Of a stretch of 64,000 bases of DNA, positions 47,081 through 56,263 are shown piece after piece. Numbering within the stretch: position 1 is the first letter of the stretch; each line of letters opens with the position of its first letter. Both the position numbers and the translations under genes were made by a program. A model generated the notes under the pieces. It saw only the letters and a list, made by a program, of their open reading frames with translations. It was not told the origin of the DNA and did no database searches. The stretch comes from Cellulomonas gelida (lineage in GTDB: Bacteria; Actinomycetota; Actinomycetes; Actinomycetales; Cellulomonadaceae), in NCBI RefSeq assembly GCF_006538725.1, contig NZ_BJLQ01000007.1:62001-126000 (forward strand), read 5' to 3'.

Positions 47081-47888
47081 TCGTCGAGAAGTGCTGGTAG
47101 TCGGTCGGCGAGTCCCAGTACCCGCCCCAGCGCCACCCCGCCGCGGCGAACGCGCGCACGACCTCGTCGTCCGCGCGGATCACCCCCGGGGCGGGCGCGC
47201 GGTCCACGAACGCCCGCCCCGCGCGCGGTGCGACGTGCGAGCCGATCACGTAGGGGTTCTCGACGGGGTTCAGGTCGAGCGCGCGCCCGTAGGCGTGCTC
47301 CGACCACGCGGTGCCGCCCGTGATCGCCCGGCAGTTGAACGCCGAGGTGTTGTCCGCGTCCATTGAGGCGGTGTCGTCGGCCCCGAAGTCGTCGACCAGG
47401 CGCATCGACCGGATCGGGTAGCCGAGCGCGAACAGCCGCGCGAAGACGTCCACGATCCCGTCGGCCAGGTCCTCGTGCACCACGAGCTCGCCCTGGCGGA
47501 CCACGCCGTCGAAGTCCACGTGGCTGACCTGCACGTAGCGCAGGTCGGCGAGCGGCACGGGGCAGCCCCGGCGCCACGACGCGTGCATCCGTACCGCGAT
47601 CTCGTCGTCGATCGTCGTGACGCTCGACGTGAACGTCGGCGCGGCCGGCGTGGGACTCCGGCTCGGGCCTGCGGACGGACGCTGTGACGGGCTCGGTGAG
47701 GGACTCGGTGTCGGGCTGGGGCTCGCGGAGGGTGTCGGCGTGCGAGCGAGGCTCGTCGTCGGCGGGCGCGCGCTGCTCGCGGGGTCCGCGCCGTCGTCGG
47801 ACTCCCCCGCGGTGCACGCCGCCACGCCGGTCAGCCCGCCCGCGAGCGCGAGCACGACGAGCGTGCGGAGCGGTCCGCGCTCGTCCAT
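47070..47888 (-). CDS. M15-family (VanY-like) D,D-carboxypeptidase lipoprotein
   Basis: 272 residues from ATG 47888. The N-terminus carries a lipobox (LALAGGLTGVAAC), then a Ser/Thr/Pro-rich linker of about 60 residues (PSPTPSPSPSPSQRPSAG). The catalytic domain has DFGADDTASMDADNTSAFNC, the zinc-binding SEHAYGRALDLNP (HxxxxxxD) and WGGYWDSPTDYQHFS (second His). M15_4 peptidases trim peptidoglycan stem peptides at the cell surface. Confidence 0.88.
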   Translation of the reverse strand: MDERGPLRTLVVLALAGGLTGVAACTAGESDDGADPASSARPPTTSLARTPTPSASPSPTPSPSPSPSQRPSAGPSRSPTPAAPTFTSSVTTIDDEIAVRMHASWRRGCPVPLADLRYVQVSHVDFDGVVRQGELVVHEDLADGIVDVFARLFALGYPIRSMRLVDDFGADDTASMDADNTSAFNCRAITGGTAWSEHAYGRALDLNPVENPYVIGSHVAPRAGRAFVDRAPAPGVIRADDEVVRAFAAAGWRWGGYWDSPTDYQHFSTTGR

Positions 47889-47939
47889 CGCCTCATCATC
47901 GGGGCGGCGGCGGAGCGCGGCCACCCGTGGTGGGACGCC

Positions 47940-49427
47940 TCAGCGCAGGACGGCGATCGAGCTCTCGCCGTCGTCGGTCACGACCGAGCCCCAGAACCGG
48001 TCGTTGATGGGACTCAGCCACCGGATGTCGCGCGGGACGGCGACACGTCCGGCTGGCTCGCCGTCGAACGTCAGCGCCTGCACCTCGGGAACGCTCGGCT
48101 CCTGCCCGTCGGAGGTGTCCACCACGACGTACAGCCGCTCGCCGTCGGTGCTCACGTTCGAGGGCGTCGCCTCGTCGGGCAGCGCGTGCCGCCATCTCAC
48201 GTGGCCGTCGCGGTCGAACGCGGTGAGCCCCGACGGCCCCCACCCGTAGACGGTGCCGCGTGCGACGAGCACCCCGTGGTAGGTCGCGACGCCGTCGTCG
48301 CCGTCCGTCGCCCACCGGCGGGCGCCCGTGGTCGCGTCCCAGGCCGTGAGCCCGTCCGCGGACGTGAACACCACGTCGCCGAACGACCCGTCGTCGACGC
48401 CGGTGCTCACCGCCGTGCCCCGGACCGCGGGGCTGAGCACGCCGTCGCGCACGAGTGCCGTGCGCGCACCGTCGGCGTCGTCGGCGTTGATGTCGACGAC
48501 GAGCGTGCGCGTGTCGGGCCCCACCCAGTTCACACCGCGGGTCGGCGGCAGCACGGTGCCGTCAGCGGCCACCACCACCTGGGAGCCGTCAGGCGCCGAC
48601 ACGACGAACGCCCCGCCGCCGACGAGCACGTTCACCGACGTGTAGTACGCGTCCACGTCGCCTTCGGCCTGCTCGCCCCCCGCGCCGACCAGGGAACGTC
48701 GCCAGCGCTGCTGGCCCGTGGCGAGGTCGTGGGCGGTCACGACGAGGTCCGCGCCGTCGCGCGCCACGGCCGCGACCTGCCCGTCCAGCACCGCGAAGCC
48801 CTCGCCCGTCAGGTCGAGGTCCCACGCGGCGACCTGGCGACCGTCGTCCTGCGCGTGCACGAGCACGCGCGCGTAGGTCGCCGGACGGCGTTCGGACTGG
48901 CCGTCGTCGTCCCAGCGGACCCCGCCGTCGGTGTCCAGGCACGCGACGACAGCACCGACCCCGTCGAGGCGTCCCGCACCGCACTGCACCCCTTGCGCCG
49001 TCGCCACCTGCGCGCCGACCGGAACGTCCCACCGCGCGACGCCTGTCTCGGCGTCCACCGCACGCAGGTGCGAGCCCGTGCCGCCGTCGGCCGTGACGAG
49101 CAGCAGCACGTCGTCGTCCTTCGGCAGCTCGAGCCACTGCAGGCCCGGGACCGAGTAGGCGACCTCCAGGCTGTCCCCGATCGGCGCGAGCACACCGCGA
49201 ACCTCCCGGAGCGCCGCCACCGCGTCGCGCTCGCGCGCGTCCAGGACCGCCTGTGCCGCGACGAGCCCGGCGACGACGAGCGCGGCACCCACCCCGAGCA
49301 CGACGCGCCCGCGCCGTGACCTGCGCGGACCGTCCTCGCCGCGCGCGTCGGCGTGCTCGCTCTGCCCGAACCGGGACGCGTCGTCGGTGTCGTCGTCCAG
49401 CTCGACACGCTGCAGGTCGCCGCTCAT
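47940..49427 (-). CDS. Membrane-anchored PQQ-like beta-propeller protein (paralogue 1)
   Basis: 495 residues from ATG 49427. A cytoplasmic N-terminus beginning with LQRVELDDDTDD, one membrane helix (GRVVLGVGAALVVAGLVAAQ) and an extracellular domain of repeated PQQ-like blades: VDAETGVARWDVPVG, ATGQQRWRRSLVGAG, WDATTGARRWATDGDD and FDRDGHVRWRHALPD. Quinone-ligand residues are not evident; such proteins usually act in binding or assembly. It shares the N-terminal signature and layout with the next gene upstream, so the two arose by duplication. Confidence 0.85.
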   Translation of the reverse strand: MSGDLQRVELDDDTDDASRFGQSEHADARGEDGPRRSRRGRVVLGVGAALVVAGLVAAQAVLDARERDAVAALREVRGVLAPIGDSLEVAYSVPGLQWLELPKDDDVLLLVTADGGTGSHLRAVDAETGVARWDVPVGAQVATAQGVQCGAGRLDGVGAVVACLDTDGGVRWDDDGQSERRPATYARVLVHAQDDGRQVAAWDLDLTGEGFAVLDGQVAAVARDGADLVVTAHDLATGQQRWRRSLVGAGGEQAEGDVDAYYTSVNVLVGGGAFVVSAPDGSQVVVAADGTVLPPTRGVNWVGPDTRTLVVDINADDADGARTALVRDGVLSPAVRGTAVSTGVDDGSFGDVVFTSADGLTAWDATTGARRWATDGDDGVATYHGVLVARGTVYGWGPSGLTAFDRDGHVRWRHALPDEATPSNVSTDGERLYVVVDTSDGQEPSVPEVQALTFDGEPAGRVAVPRDIRWLSPINDRFWGSVVTDDGESSIAVLR

Positions 49428-49503
49428 CGCTCCCGTCCTCGTCAGCCCTCGTCCGGTAGTTCACGACGAGCGTCGCACACGACCACGACGGACCGGGCGA
49501 CTC

Positions 49504-51003
49504 TCAGCCGAGGACTGCTGCCCGGGACGCGTCGGTCGAGGTCGCGACGAGCACGCGGCCGCGGATCTCGAGGCCGCGCCACCCGGCGGGCGCCTCGAGC
49601 GTGCCCTCGTCGAGACCGTCGAACCCGTAGACCCGCCAGGTCTTGTCGGAGCCGACCAGCCCGTGCAGCGCCACGTACAGCCGCTCGCCGTCGGTGACGA
49701 GGTCCGTCACGTACGCCGCGCGCGGCGCGGGCACGGCCCACAGCTCGCGCCCCGAGCGCCCGTCGACGGCACGCACCAGCGCCGCGTCACCGCTCTGGTA
49801 GACGGTGCCGTCCAGCACGATCGTCCCGCTGTCCCTGCCGTCGAGCGCCCACCGCAGCGCGCCGGACGTCCGGTCGTAGCCGCGCAGGCCGGCCTCGACC
49901 GTGAGCACCAGGTCCGCCAGAGACCCGTCGTCGAGGGTCGGGAGCGCGACGACGTGCGGCACGTGCACGTCGTCGGCCCCGGACCGCACGACGAGCGTCC
50001 CCGCGGACCCGTGGACGGTGAGCACCACGACGCGGTCGGCGCGCACCTGCCGCACGTAGCCGTCGAGGCGCCCGGTCCCCTCGCGCAGGTCGCCGCTCGG
50101 TGTCAGGAGGAAGACCTGCTGCGCCGCGCCTACGACGACGACCCCGCCACCCGCCGCGAGCTGCACGCGCCCGATGCGCGGCGCGTCCCGCAGCGAGCCG
50201 ACCGTCAGGATGCCCGAGCGCGGCACCGAGAGCCGGGTCTGCCACCGGGCCGCGCCCGTCAGGAGGTCCTGCGCGTGGACGTTCACGGTGCCGAGCGCGC
50301 GCCACGCGACCACCGCCTGGTCGCCGAGCACCACGACGCGGCCCGCCTGCGTGGGCGCGGCGTGGCGCGCGAGGACGGTGCCGGTCGTCGCGTCGAGGGC
50401 CACGACCTCGGCGCGCTCGGCGGGGTCCGACTCGTGCTGGCCGTGCGCGCGGTAGACCACGACGCACACCAGCGCGTCGACGGGAGCGTCGGGCGTGGTC
50501 GCGGTGGTGCACCCACGGCCCGACCCGGGGACGATCGCGTCCTCACCGAGCCCGCCGCGCAGCGACGTGGTCCAGCGCGCACCGCCGGTCGCGGAGTCGA
50601 GCGCCACAGCCTGCACCGAGCCGTCAGGGACGGCGCGTGCGCCGAGGTACGCGCCGCCGACCGGGCGGTCGAGCAGCAGGGAGTCCATGACCGCGGCCTC
50701 GGTGGACCACCGCACCTGCAACCGCGGCCGCATCGGCTCGACCGCCCCGGGCAGGGCCGCCCGCGCGGCGACGCGGTCCTCGTAGCCCGAGTCGAGCGCC
50801 GCCTGCGCGCCCACCACCGCGAACCCGAGCAGGCCGACCACGCCGACCGTCGCGACGAGCCAGCGGACGCGCCGTCTCCCGGAGGGCGCAGGACCGGTGC
50901 CGTCGGCGTGCGCGAGCCGGCGACCGTCGCCGGGCGCAGGACCGAGCGCGAGCGCGTCGTCCTCGACGAGCTCGACACGCTGCAGAGCGTGCCCGTCGCT
51001 CAT
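49504..51003 (-). CDS. Membrane-anchored PQQ-like beta-propeller protein (paralogue 2)
   Basis: 499 residues from ATG 51003. It begins MSDGHALQRVELVEDD, close to paralogue 1 (MSGDLQRVELDDD), followed by a basic stretch, a membrane helix (LVATVGVVGLLGFAVVGAQA) and propeller repeats such as DSATGGARWTTSLRG, DATTGTVLARHAAP, DLLTGAARWQTRLSV and DRTSGALRWALDGRD. Overall similarity to paralogue 1 is modest beyond these. Cys pairs (GRGCTTA, VCVVVY) occur in a loop. Located 76 bp upstream of paralogue 1, same strand. Confidence 0.85.
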   Translation of the reverse strand: MSDGHALQRVELVEDDALALGPAPGDGRRLAHADGTGPAPSGRRRVRWLVATVGVVGLLGFAVVGAQAALDSGYEDRVAARAALPGAVEPMRPRLQVRWSTEAAVMDSLLLDRPVGGAYLGARAVPDGSVQAVALDSATGGARWTTSLRGGLGEDAIVPGSGRGCTTATTPDAPVDALVCVVVYRAHGQHESDPAERAEVVALDATTGTVLARHAAPTQAGRVVVLGDQAVVAWRALGTVNVHAQDLLTGAARWQTRLSVPRSGILTVGSLRDAPRIGRVQLAAGGGVVVVGAAQQVFLLTPSGDLREGTGRLDGYVRQVRADRVVVLTVHGSAGTLVVRSGADDVHVPHVVALPTLDDGSLADLVLTVEAGLRGYDRTSGALRWALDGRDSGTIVLDGTVYQSGDAALVRAVDGRSGRELWAVPAPRAAYVTDLVTDGERLYVALHGLVGSDKTWRVYGFDGLDEGTLEAPAGWRGLEIRGRVLVATSTDASRAAVLG

Positions 51004-51037
51004 CCTCGGACGGTAACCCCGCGCCGGCGCGCCCGCA

Positions 51038-51622
51038 TCACCCGGGGGCGTCGACCGGCTCGTCCGGCTGTGCGACGAGCAGTTCGTCGGGCTGCTCGTC
51101 GGCCCGTCCGTCGTCTGCCGCACGCGTCGCCAGCAGGTCGACGAGCCGGTCGAGGAACGCCTCCTGCGCCGCCACGACCAGCCGGCGCGCGTCGTCGAGA
51201 CCGACCCATGCGACGCGGTCGACCTCGGGCACCTCCAGCGTGCGGCCCGAGCGCGGCGGCCACGGGATCGTCGCCGTCGCCCCGGTCACCGTGGTCCCGC
51301 CGGCCTCGTCGTGCCCGAGGAGCGCGTCCACCTGGACCACGCCCTCGCGGGCCCATGCCTCGACGATCTTGCCGCCCGACTGCCGCACCTCGCCGAGCGG
51401 CTCGTCGGCGCGCAGCGGCTCGGGCGGTGCGAACCCGAGCTCCTCGGCGTACTCGCGCAGCGCCGCGTCGTGCGGCTCCTCGCCGGACTCGATCACGCCC
51501 TTCGGGATCGACCACGCCCGCTCGCGACGAGCCCAGAACGGGCCGCCCATGTGCGCCAGGAGCACGCGGACGCCGTCGTCGTCCCGCCGGTAGACCACCA
51601 GCCCCGCGCTGCGCGCTCCCAT
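51038..51622 (-). CDS. Nudix hydrolase
   Basis: 194 residues from ATG 51622 preceded by GGGAGG. N-terminal ARSAGLVVYRRD, then LLAHMGGPFWARRERAWSIP and the Nudix box GVIESGEEPHDAALREYAEE (GX5EX7REUXEE), ending ELGF. This resembles the predicted NTP-pyrophosphohydrolase subgroup with the GGPFW motif. The C-terminal 20 residues are acidic and low complexity. Substrate unknown. Confidence 0.88.
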   Translation of the reverse strand: MGARSAGLVVYRRDDDGVRVLLAHMGGPFWARRERAWSIPKGVIESGEEPHDAALREYAEELGFAPPEPLRADEPLGEVRQSGGKIVEAWAREGVVQVDALLGHDEAGGTTVTGATATIPWPPRSGRTLEVPEVDRVAWVGLDDARRLVVAAQEAFLDRLVDLLATRAADDGRADEQPDELLVAQPDEPVDAPG

Positions 51623-51721
51623 GCCGCCTCCCACGCGCCAGCATGCCGCTGCGGGTGCGGCACCGCGACGCGTGATCGCGACGCCGCACCCGCAGGCACC
51701 GAGCGGGTCAGGGCCGAACCG

Positions 51722-52246
51722 TCAGCACAGCGACGAGCGGTTCGCGTACGAGGCGTAGAGCCACGCACCCTTGGTCGCCTGGTACTGGAACGCGTAGATG
51801 TTGTTGGTCACCCGCAGGTAGGAGACCGTGCGGCTGCCCGTGCCGGCCAGCACCTGGTCGTAGGCGCCGTCGGGTGCCAGGCGCAGGGCGTTGTCGGCCG
51901 CACCGAAGCTCTGCGGGCCGGCCGAGCCGTCGACCGTGAGGCCGCGGTCCGCCTGGAACCTGCGGGTCGCGCTCGCGGTGTTCGGGCCGAACGAGCAGTC
52001 GACGTCGTCCCACGAGCCGAGGTAGCCCTGCGAGAACAGGAACGCCTGCCACAGGCCGGCTGCCGCGCTGCGGGCGCTCGTGGACTGGTTGACGACGCCC
52101 TCGCCGGCCCAGTCGTTCGTCGCGGCGCCGCCGTCCCCGTCCACGTAGCCGCTGCCTCCGGGCGTCGCCGTCGCCGGGACACCCCCGAGGCCCACGGTCA
52201 GTGCCGCGACGGCGACGGTCAGTGCGAGTCGTCCAGCGAGCTTCAT
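51722..52246 (-). CDS. Secreted peptidoglycan-binding-fold protein
   Basis: 174 residues from ATG 52246 with GGAGGACG upstream. A signal peptide (LALTVAVAALTVGLGGVPATA) precedes a PG_binding_1-like domain: LWQAFLFSQGYLGSWDDVDC, then FGPNTASATRRFQADRGLTV and DGSAGPQSFG. The remaining 50 residues (VSYLRVTNNIYAFQYQAT and ASYANRSSLC) are a small unassigned domain; Cys near the centre and at the C-terminus may pair. It shares a 318-bp divergent region with the GH48 cellulase and may be co-regulated through the CebR-like box at 52334. Confidence 0.82.
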   Translation of the reverse strand: MKLAGRLALTVAVAALTVGLGGVPATATPGGSGYVDGDGGAATNDWAGEGVVNQSTSARSAAAGLWQAFLFSQGYLGSWDDVDCSFGPNTASATRRFQADRGLTVDGSAGPQSFGAADNALRLAPDGAYDQVLAGTGSRTVSYLRVTNNIYAFQYQATKGAWLYASYANRSSLC

Positions 52247-52564
52247 GTACGTCCTCCAGGGTCTCGTCCGACGGCACGTATCGGTGCCTCGGACAACCTG
52301 GCACAGGGGTACGCGTGGCACGGGTCGGACCGGTGGTCGCGCTCCCACGTTAATCGATTCGAGTGCTTTACGGCTCTTCCGCCGCTCGCGATGGTGAACG
52401 CGTCCCGACCGTCGTCCACGGCCGCTCGGCATCGACGCCCCGCGCCCGTCCGCCGCACCCGGGATCAGTGCACCTCCACCACCGCCCCGCGTCAGCCCGC
52501 GGGTGCGGCGGGCCGTCCTGCGTCGTAGCGCCGGGCTCGCCCACCAGCCAGAAAGGTACGGACG
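52247..52564. promoter_or_regulatory. Divergent regulatory region of GH48 and peptidoglycan-binding genes
   Basis: 318 bp without a gene. It holds the CebR/CelR-like box at 52334-52347, then an unusually AT-rich patch with the palindrome AATCGATT (52352-52359) and TTTACGG, likely part of a promoter. The GH48 start is preceded by a weak AGAAAGG (52549-52555). Confidence 0.55.
52334..52347. promoter_or_regulatory. CebR/CelR-type operator
   Basis: TGGTCGCGCTCCCA matches the CelR/CebR box TGGGAGCGCTCCCA, known from Thermobifida and Streptomyces cellulase genes, at 12 of 14 positions, with the right half perfect. It lies 217 bp before the GH48 start and 87 bp before the divergent gene. LacI-type repressors released by cellobiose bind such boxes. 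Confidence 0.55.
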
Positions 52565-55500
52565 ATGTCCCATTCGACCCGACGGCGACACGCCTGGGTG
52601 GCCCTGGCCGCCCTCAGCGTGTCGTCTCTCCTGGCGGCCGGGATCACCCCAGCCTCCGCCGCGACCGGTGGAGGCTCCCTGCCGTCCACGTTGTCCGTCC
52701 CGGCCGCGTCGCCCGTGCGCGCCGCCGTGGACGGTGACTACGCGCAGCGCTTCCTCGCGCAGTACGACAAGATCAAGGACCCCGCGAACGGCTACTTCTC
52801 CGCTCAGGGCATCCCGTACCACTCCGTCGAGACCCTCATCGTCGAGGCACCCGACTACGGCCACGAGACGACGTCCGAGGCGTACTCCTACTGGATCTGG
52901 CTCGAGGCCCTGTACGGACAGGTCACCGAGGACTGGGCGCCGCTGAACCATGCCTGGGAGACCATGGAGAAGTACATGATCCCCCAGTCGGTGGACCAGC
53001 CGACGAACTCCTTCTACAACCCCAACTCGCCGGCGACGTACGCCTCCGAGTACGCCCACCCGAGCGGCTACCCGGCGCAGCTGTCGAGCGGCGTGAGCGT
53101 GGGCAAGGACCCGCTCGCCAACGAGCTGAAGTCCACCTACGGCACCTCCGACATCTACCAGATGCACTGGCTCGCGGACGTCGACAACGTCTACGGCTTC
53201 GGCGTGACGCCGGGTGCGGGCTGTGAGCTGGGCCCGACCGCGACCGGCACGTCCTTCATCAACACCTTCCAGCGCGGCCAGCAGGAGTCCGTCTGGGAGA
53301 CCGTCCCGCAGCCGAGCTGCGAGGAGTTCAAGTACGGCGGCAAGAACGGGTACCTCGACCTGTTCACGGGTGACTCGGCGTACGCCAAGCAGTGGAAGTA
53401 CACGTCGGCCTCCGACGCCGACGCGCGTGCCATCGAGGCCGTCTACTGGGCCAACCAGTGGGCGACCGCGCAGGGCAAGCAGTCCGCCGTCGCGGCGACG
53501 GTGGCCAAGGCCGCCAAGCTCGGCGACTACCTGCGCTACACGCTGTTCGACAAGTACTTCAAGACCATCGGCTGCACCTCGCCCAGCTGCGCGGCCGGCT
53601 CCAACCGGGAGAGCGCGCACTACCTGCTGTCCTGGTACATGGCGTGGGGCGGCGCGACCGACACGAGCTCCGGCTGGGCCTGGCGCATCGGTTCGTCGCA
53701 CGCGCACTTCGGCTACCAGAACCCGCTCGCGGCCTGGGCCCTGTCGACCGACGCGGCGCTCACGCCGAAGTCGGCGACCGCCAAGGACGACTGGAGCAAG
53801 TCGCTCACGCGTCAGCTCGAGTTCTACACCTGGCTGCAGGCGTCGAACGGCGGCATCGCCGGTGGCGCGACCAACTCGTGGAACGGTGCGTACGCGACGC
53901 CGCCGGCGGGCACGCCCACGTTCTACGGCATGGGCTACACCGAGGCGCCCGTCTACAACGACCCGCCGTCGAACCAGTGGTTCGGCATGCAGGCGTGGGG
54001 CGTGCAGCGCGTCGCCGAGCTCTACTACGCGTCGGGCAACCCGCAGGCCAAGGCGATCCTCGACAAGTGGGTCCCCTGGGTCGTCGCGAACATCTCGACG
54101 GACGGCGCGAACTGGAAGGTCCCGAGCACGCTCGTCTGGACCGGCAAGCCCGACACGTGGAACGCCTCGGCGCCCACCGGCAACCCCGGTCTGACGGTCA
54201 CGGTCAAGGACTACGGCCAGGACGTCGGCGTCGCCGGCGACACCGCCCGTGCCCTGCTGTTCTACGCCGCCAAGTCCGGCAACACCGCGGCGCGTGACAA
54301 GGCCAAGGCGCTGCTCGACGCGATCTGGGCCAACAACCAGGACCCGCTGGGCGTGTCCGCACCGGAGACCCGTGAGGACTACAAGCGGTTCGACGACGCG
54401 TACGTGGCCGGCGGCGACGGCATCTACATCCCGTCGGGCTGGACCGGCACGATGCCCAACGGCGACGTGATCAAGCCGGGCGTCTCGTTCCTGGACATCC
54501 GGTCCTTCTACAAGAAGGACCCGGCCTGGTCGAAGGTCCAGACCGCGCTCAGCACGGGCGTCGCCCCGACGTTCACCTACCACCGCTTCTGGTCGCAGAC
54601 GGCCATCGCGGCGGCGCTCGCGGACTATTCGCGCCTGTTCGACGAGGGCACCACGCCCGGCGACACGCAGGCCCCGACGGCCCCCACCGGCCTGACGGCG
54701 AGCGGTGTCACCAGCACGTCGGCGACGATCTCGTGGACCGCCTCGACCGACAACGTCGGCGTGACGGGCTACGACATCTACCGCGGCACGACGAAGGTCG
54801 GCTCCTCGACCACGACGTCGTACGCCGACACCGGCCTGGCCGCCGGCACCACGTACTCGTACACGGTGCGGGCCAAGGACGCGGCGGGGAACATCTCGTC
54901 GGCCTCCTCGGCCCTGGCGGTCACCACGGAGACGGGCACGGTCGTCGACACGCAGGCACCCAGCGTGCCCACGGGCCTGACGGCGGGCACGGTCACCGAG
55001 ACCTCGGTGGCGCTGTCCTGGACGGCGTCCACGGACAACGTCGGGGTCGTCGGGTACGACGTCTACCGCGGCACGACGAAGGTCGGGTCGGCCACCGGCA
55101 CGACGTACACGGACACCGGCCTCACGGCCGCCACCGCGTACTCGTACACGGTGCGGGCCAAGGACGCGGCGGGCAACGTCTCCGCAGCCTCCTCCGCGCT
55201 GTCGGTGACGACGAAGACCGGCACGGTCGTCGACACGCAGGCACCCAGCGTGCCCACGGGCCTGACGGCGGGCACGGTCACGGAGACCTCCGTGGCGCTG
55301 TCCTGGACGGCGTCGACCGACAACGTCGCCGTGACGGGCTACGACGTCTACCGCGGCACGACGCTCGTCGGCTCCTCGACCGGCACCACGTACTCCGACA
55401 CCGGCCTGACCGCCGGCACGGCGTACTCGTACACGGTGCGGGCCAAGGACGCGGCGGGCAACGTCTCGGCGGCCTCCTCCGCGCTGTCGGTCACGACGAA

Positions 55501-55828
55501 GACGACGACCCCCACCGGGACCTGCAAGGTCACCTACAACGCCCCGAGCTGGAACACCGGCTTCACGGCGTCGGTGAGGATCACGAACACCGGCACGACG
55601 CCCCTCAACGGGTGGACGCTGAAGTTCAGCTTCGCCAACGGCCAGCAGGTCCAGCAGGGCTGGAGCGCCAACTGGACCCAGTCCGGCGCGAACGTCACGG
55701 CGACCAACGCGGCCTGGAACGGCACGCTGGCACCGGGGCAGACCGCCGACATCGGGTTCAACGGCTCGCACACGGGCACGAACACGAACCCGACGTCGTT
55801 CACGCTCAACGGCACGGCCTGCAGCTGA
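52565..55828 (+). CDS. cbhB: GH48 reducing-end cellobiohydrolase with three FN3 and CBM2 (CbhB-like)
   Basis: 1087 residues; ATG 52565. Signal peptide 1-34 ([20 protein letters not shown]). GH48 catalytic domain about 55-690, with the acid Glu105 in [35 protein letters not shown] and the inverting-enzyme loops intact. Three fibronectin type III modules of 95 residues start at DTQAP at residues 700, 795 and 890. A family 2 cellulose-binding module runs from about 985 to the end, framed by Cys in GTCKVTY and TACS. Domain order and length match C. fimi CbhB. It releases cellobiose processively from cellulose chain ends. Confidence 0.97.
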   Translation: MSHSTRRRHAWVALAALSVSSLLAAGITPASAATGGGSLPSTLSVPAASPVRAAVDGDYAQRFLAQYDKIKDPANGYFSAQGIPYHSVETLIVEAPDYGHETTSEAYSYWIWLEALYGQVTEDWAPLNHAWETMEKYMIPQSVDQPTNSFYNPNSPATYASEYAHPSGYPAQLSSGVSVGKDPLANELKSTYGTSDIYQMHWLADVDNVYGFGVTPGAGCELGPTATGTSFINTFQRGQQESVWETVPQPSCEEFKYGGKNGYLDLFTGDSAYAKQWKYTSASDADARAIEAVYWANQWATAQGKQSAVAATVAKAAKLGDYLRYTLFDKYFKTIGCTSPSCAAGSNRESAHYLLSWYMAWGGATDTSSGWAWRIGSSHAHFGYQNPLAAWALSTDAALTPKSATAKDDWSKSLTRQLEFYTWLQASNGGIAGGATNSWNGAYATPPAGTPTFYGMGYTEAPVYNDPPSNQWFGMQAWGVQRVAELYYASGNPQAKAILDKWVPWVVANISTDGANWKVPSTLVWTGKPDTWNASAPTGNPGLTVTVKDYGQDVGVAGDTARALLFYAAKSGNTAARDKAKALLDAIWANNQDPLGVSAPETREDYKRFDDAYVAGGDGIYIPSGWTGTMPNGDVIKPGVSFLDIRSFYKKDPAWSKVQTALSTGVAPTFTYHRFWSQTAIAAALADYSRLFDEGTTPGDTQAPTAPTGLTASGVTSTSATISWTASTDNVGVTGYDIYRGTTKVGSSTTTSYADTGLAAGTTYSYTVRAKDAAGNISSASSALAVTTETGTVVDTQAPSVPTGLTAGTVTETSVALSWTASTDNVGVVGYDVYRGTTKVGSATGTTYTDTGLTAATAYSYTVRAKDAAGNVSAASSALSVTTKTGTVVDTQAPSVPTGLTAGTVTETSVALSWTASTDNVAVTGYDVYRGTTLVGSSTGTTYSDTGLTAGTAYSYTVRAKDAAGNVSAASSALSVTTKTTTPTGTCKVTYNAPSWNTGFTASVRITNTGTTPLNGWTLKFSFANGQQVQQGWSANWTQSGANVTATNAAWNGTLAPGQTADIGFNGSHTGTNTNPTSFTLNGTACS
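54662..55516. repeat. Three 285-bp tandem FN3-encoding repeats
   Basis: Units begin at 54662, 54947 and 55232. Units 2 and 3 are nearly identical at DNA level over long stretches (for example 54947-55070 versus 55232-55355); unit 1 is more divergent. They encode the FN3 linkers of the GH48 enzyme and are prone to recombination or misassembly. Confidence 0.9.
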
Positions 55829-55850
55829 TCGCCTGACTGCAGTCGCACAC

Positions 55851-55890
55851 GGGAGAGCCCCGGGGACCATCTGGTCCCCGGGGCTCTCCC
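55851..55890. terminator. Very strong hairpin with 19-bp perfect arms
   Basis: Arms 55851-55869 and 55872-55890 are exact reverse complements separated by two bases (the arms begin GGGAGAGCCCCGGGG). It terminates the GH48 gene and probably the convergent GlsB-like gene. Confidence 0.9.
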
Positions 55891-55906
55891 GTTGCGTCGT
55901 CCGGTA

Positions 55907-56170
55907 CTACCGGCGACCGCGCATGTTCGCCGCGATCGAGACACCGATCACGGCCAGCACGATCTGGATGATGAGCTCGATCCAGTCGATCCCGTCCGTG
56001 TCACGCACGCCCAGCAGACCCGCCAGGAGCGAGCCCAGGAGCGCCGCGATGATGCCGACGACGATCGTCAGCCAGATCGGGATGTCCTGCTTGCCGCGCG
56101 CGAACAGTCGTCCGAGTGCCCCGATGATCAGGCCGATGATGATCGCGGAGATGATCCCGGTGACGGTCAT
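55907..56170 (-). CDS. GlsB/YeaQ/YmgE family small membrane protein
   Basis: 87 residues with three hydrophobic segments: ISAIIIGLIIGALGRLF, WLTIVVGIIAALLGSLLAGL and IELIIQIVLAVIGVSIA. Between the first two lies FARGKQDIP, the GRxxxxG-like loop of transglycosylase-associated GlsB proteins. Members are linked to stress response; mechanism unknown. Confidence 0.9.
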   Translation of the reverse strand: MTVTGIISAIIIGLIIGALGRLFARGKQDIPIWLTIVVGIIAALLGSLLAGLLGVRDTDGIDWIELIIQIVLAVIGVSIAANMRGRR

Positions 56171-56263
56171 GCCAACCTCCAGAAGCCAGACGAACGGACC
56201 TCTGGAATGTAGGCGCGACCGCCTGCATCCGCGCGCCGAGCGGGTCGGCCCGGGCCGCCGAGC

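Noticed and set aside
51722-55870. A 1382-codon minus-strand open frame antisense to the GH48 gene
   Set aside because: Only the 174 codons at 51722-52246 have a signal peptide, ribosome site and domain. The rest mirrors the GH48 coding frame, including its FN3 repeats.
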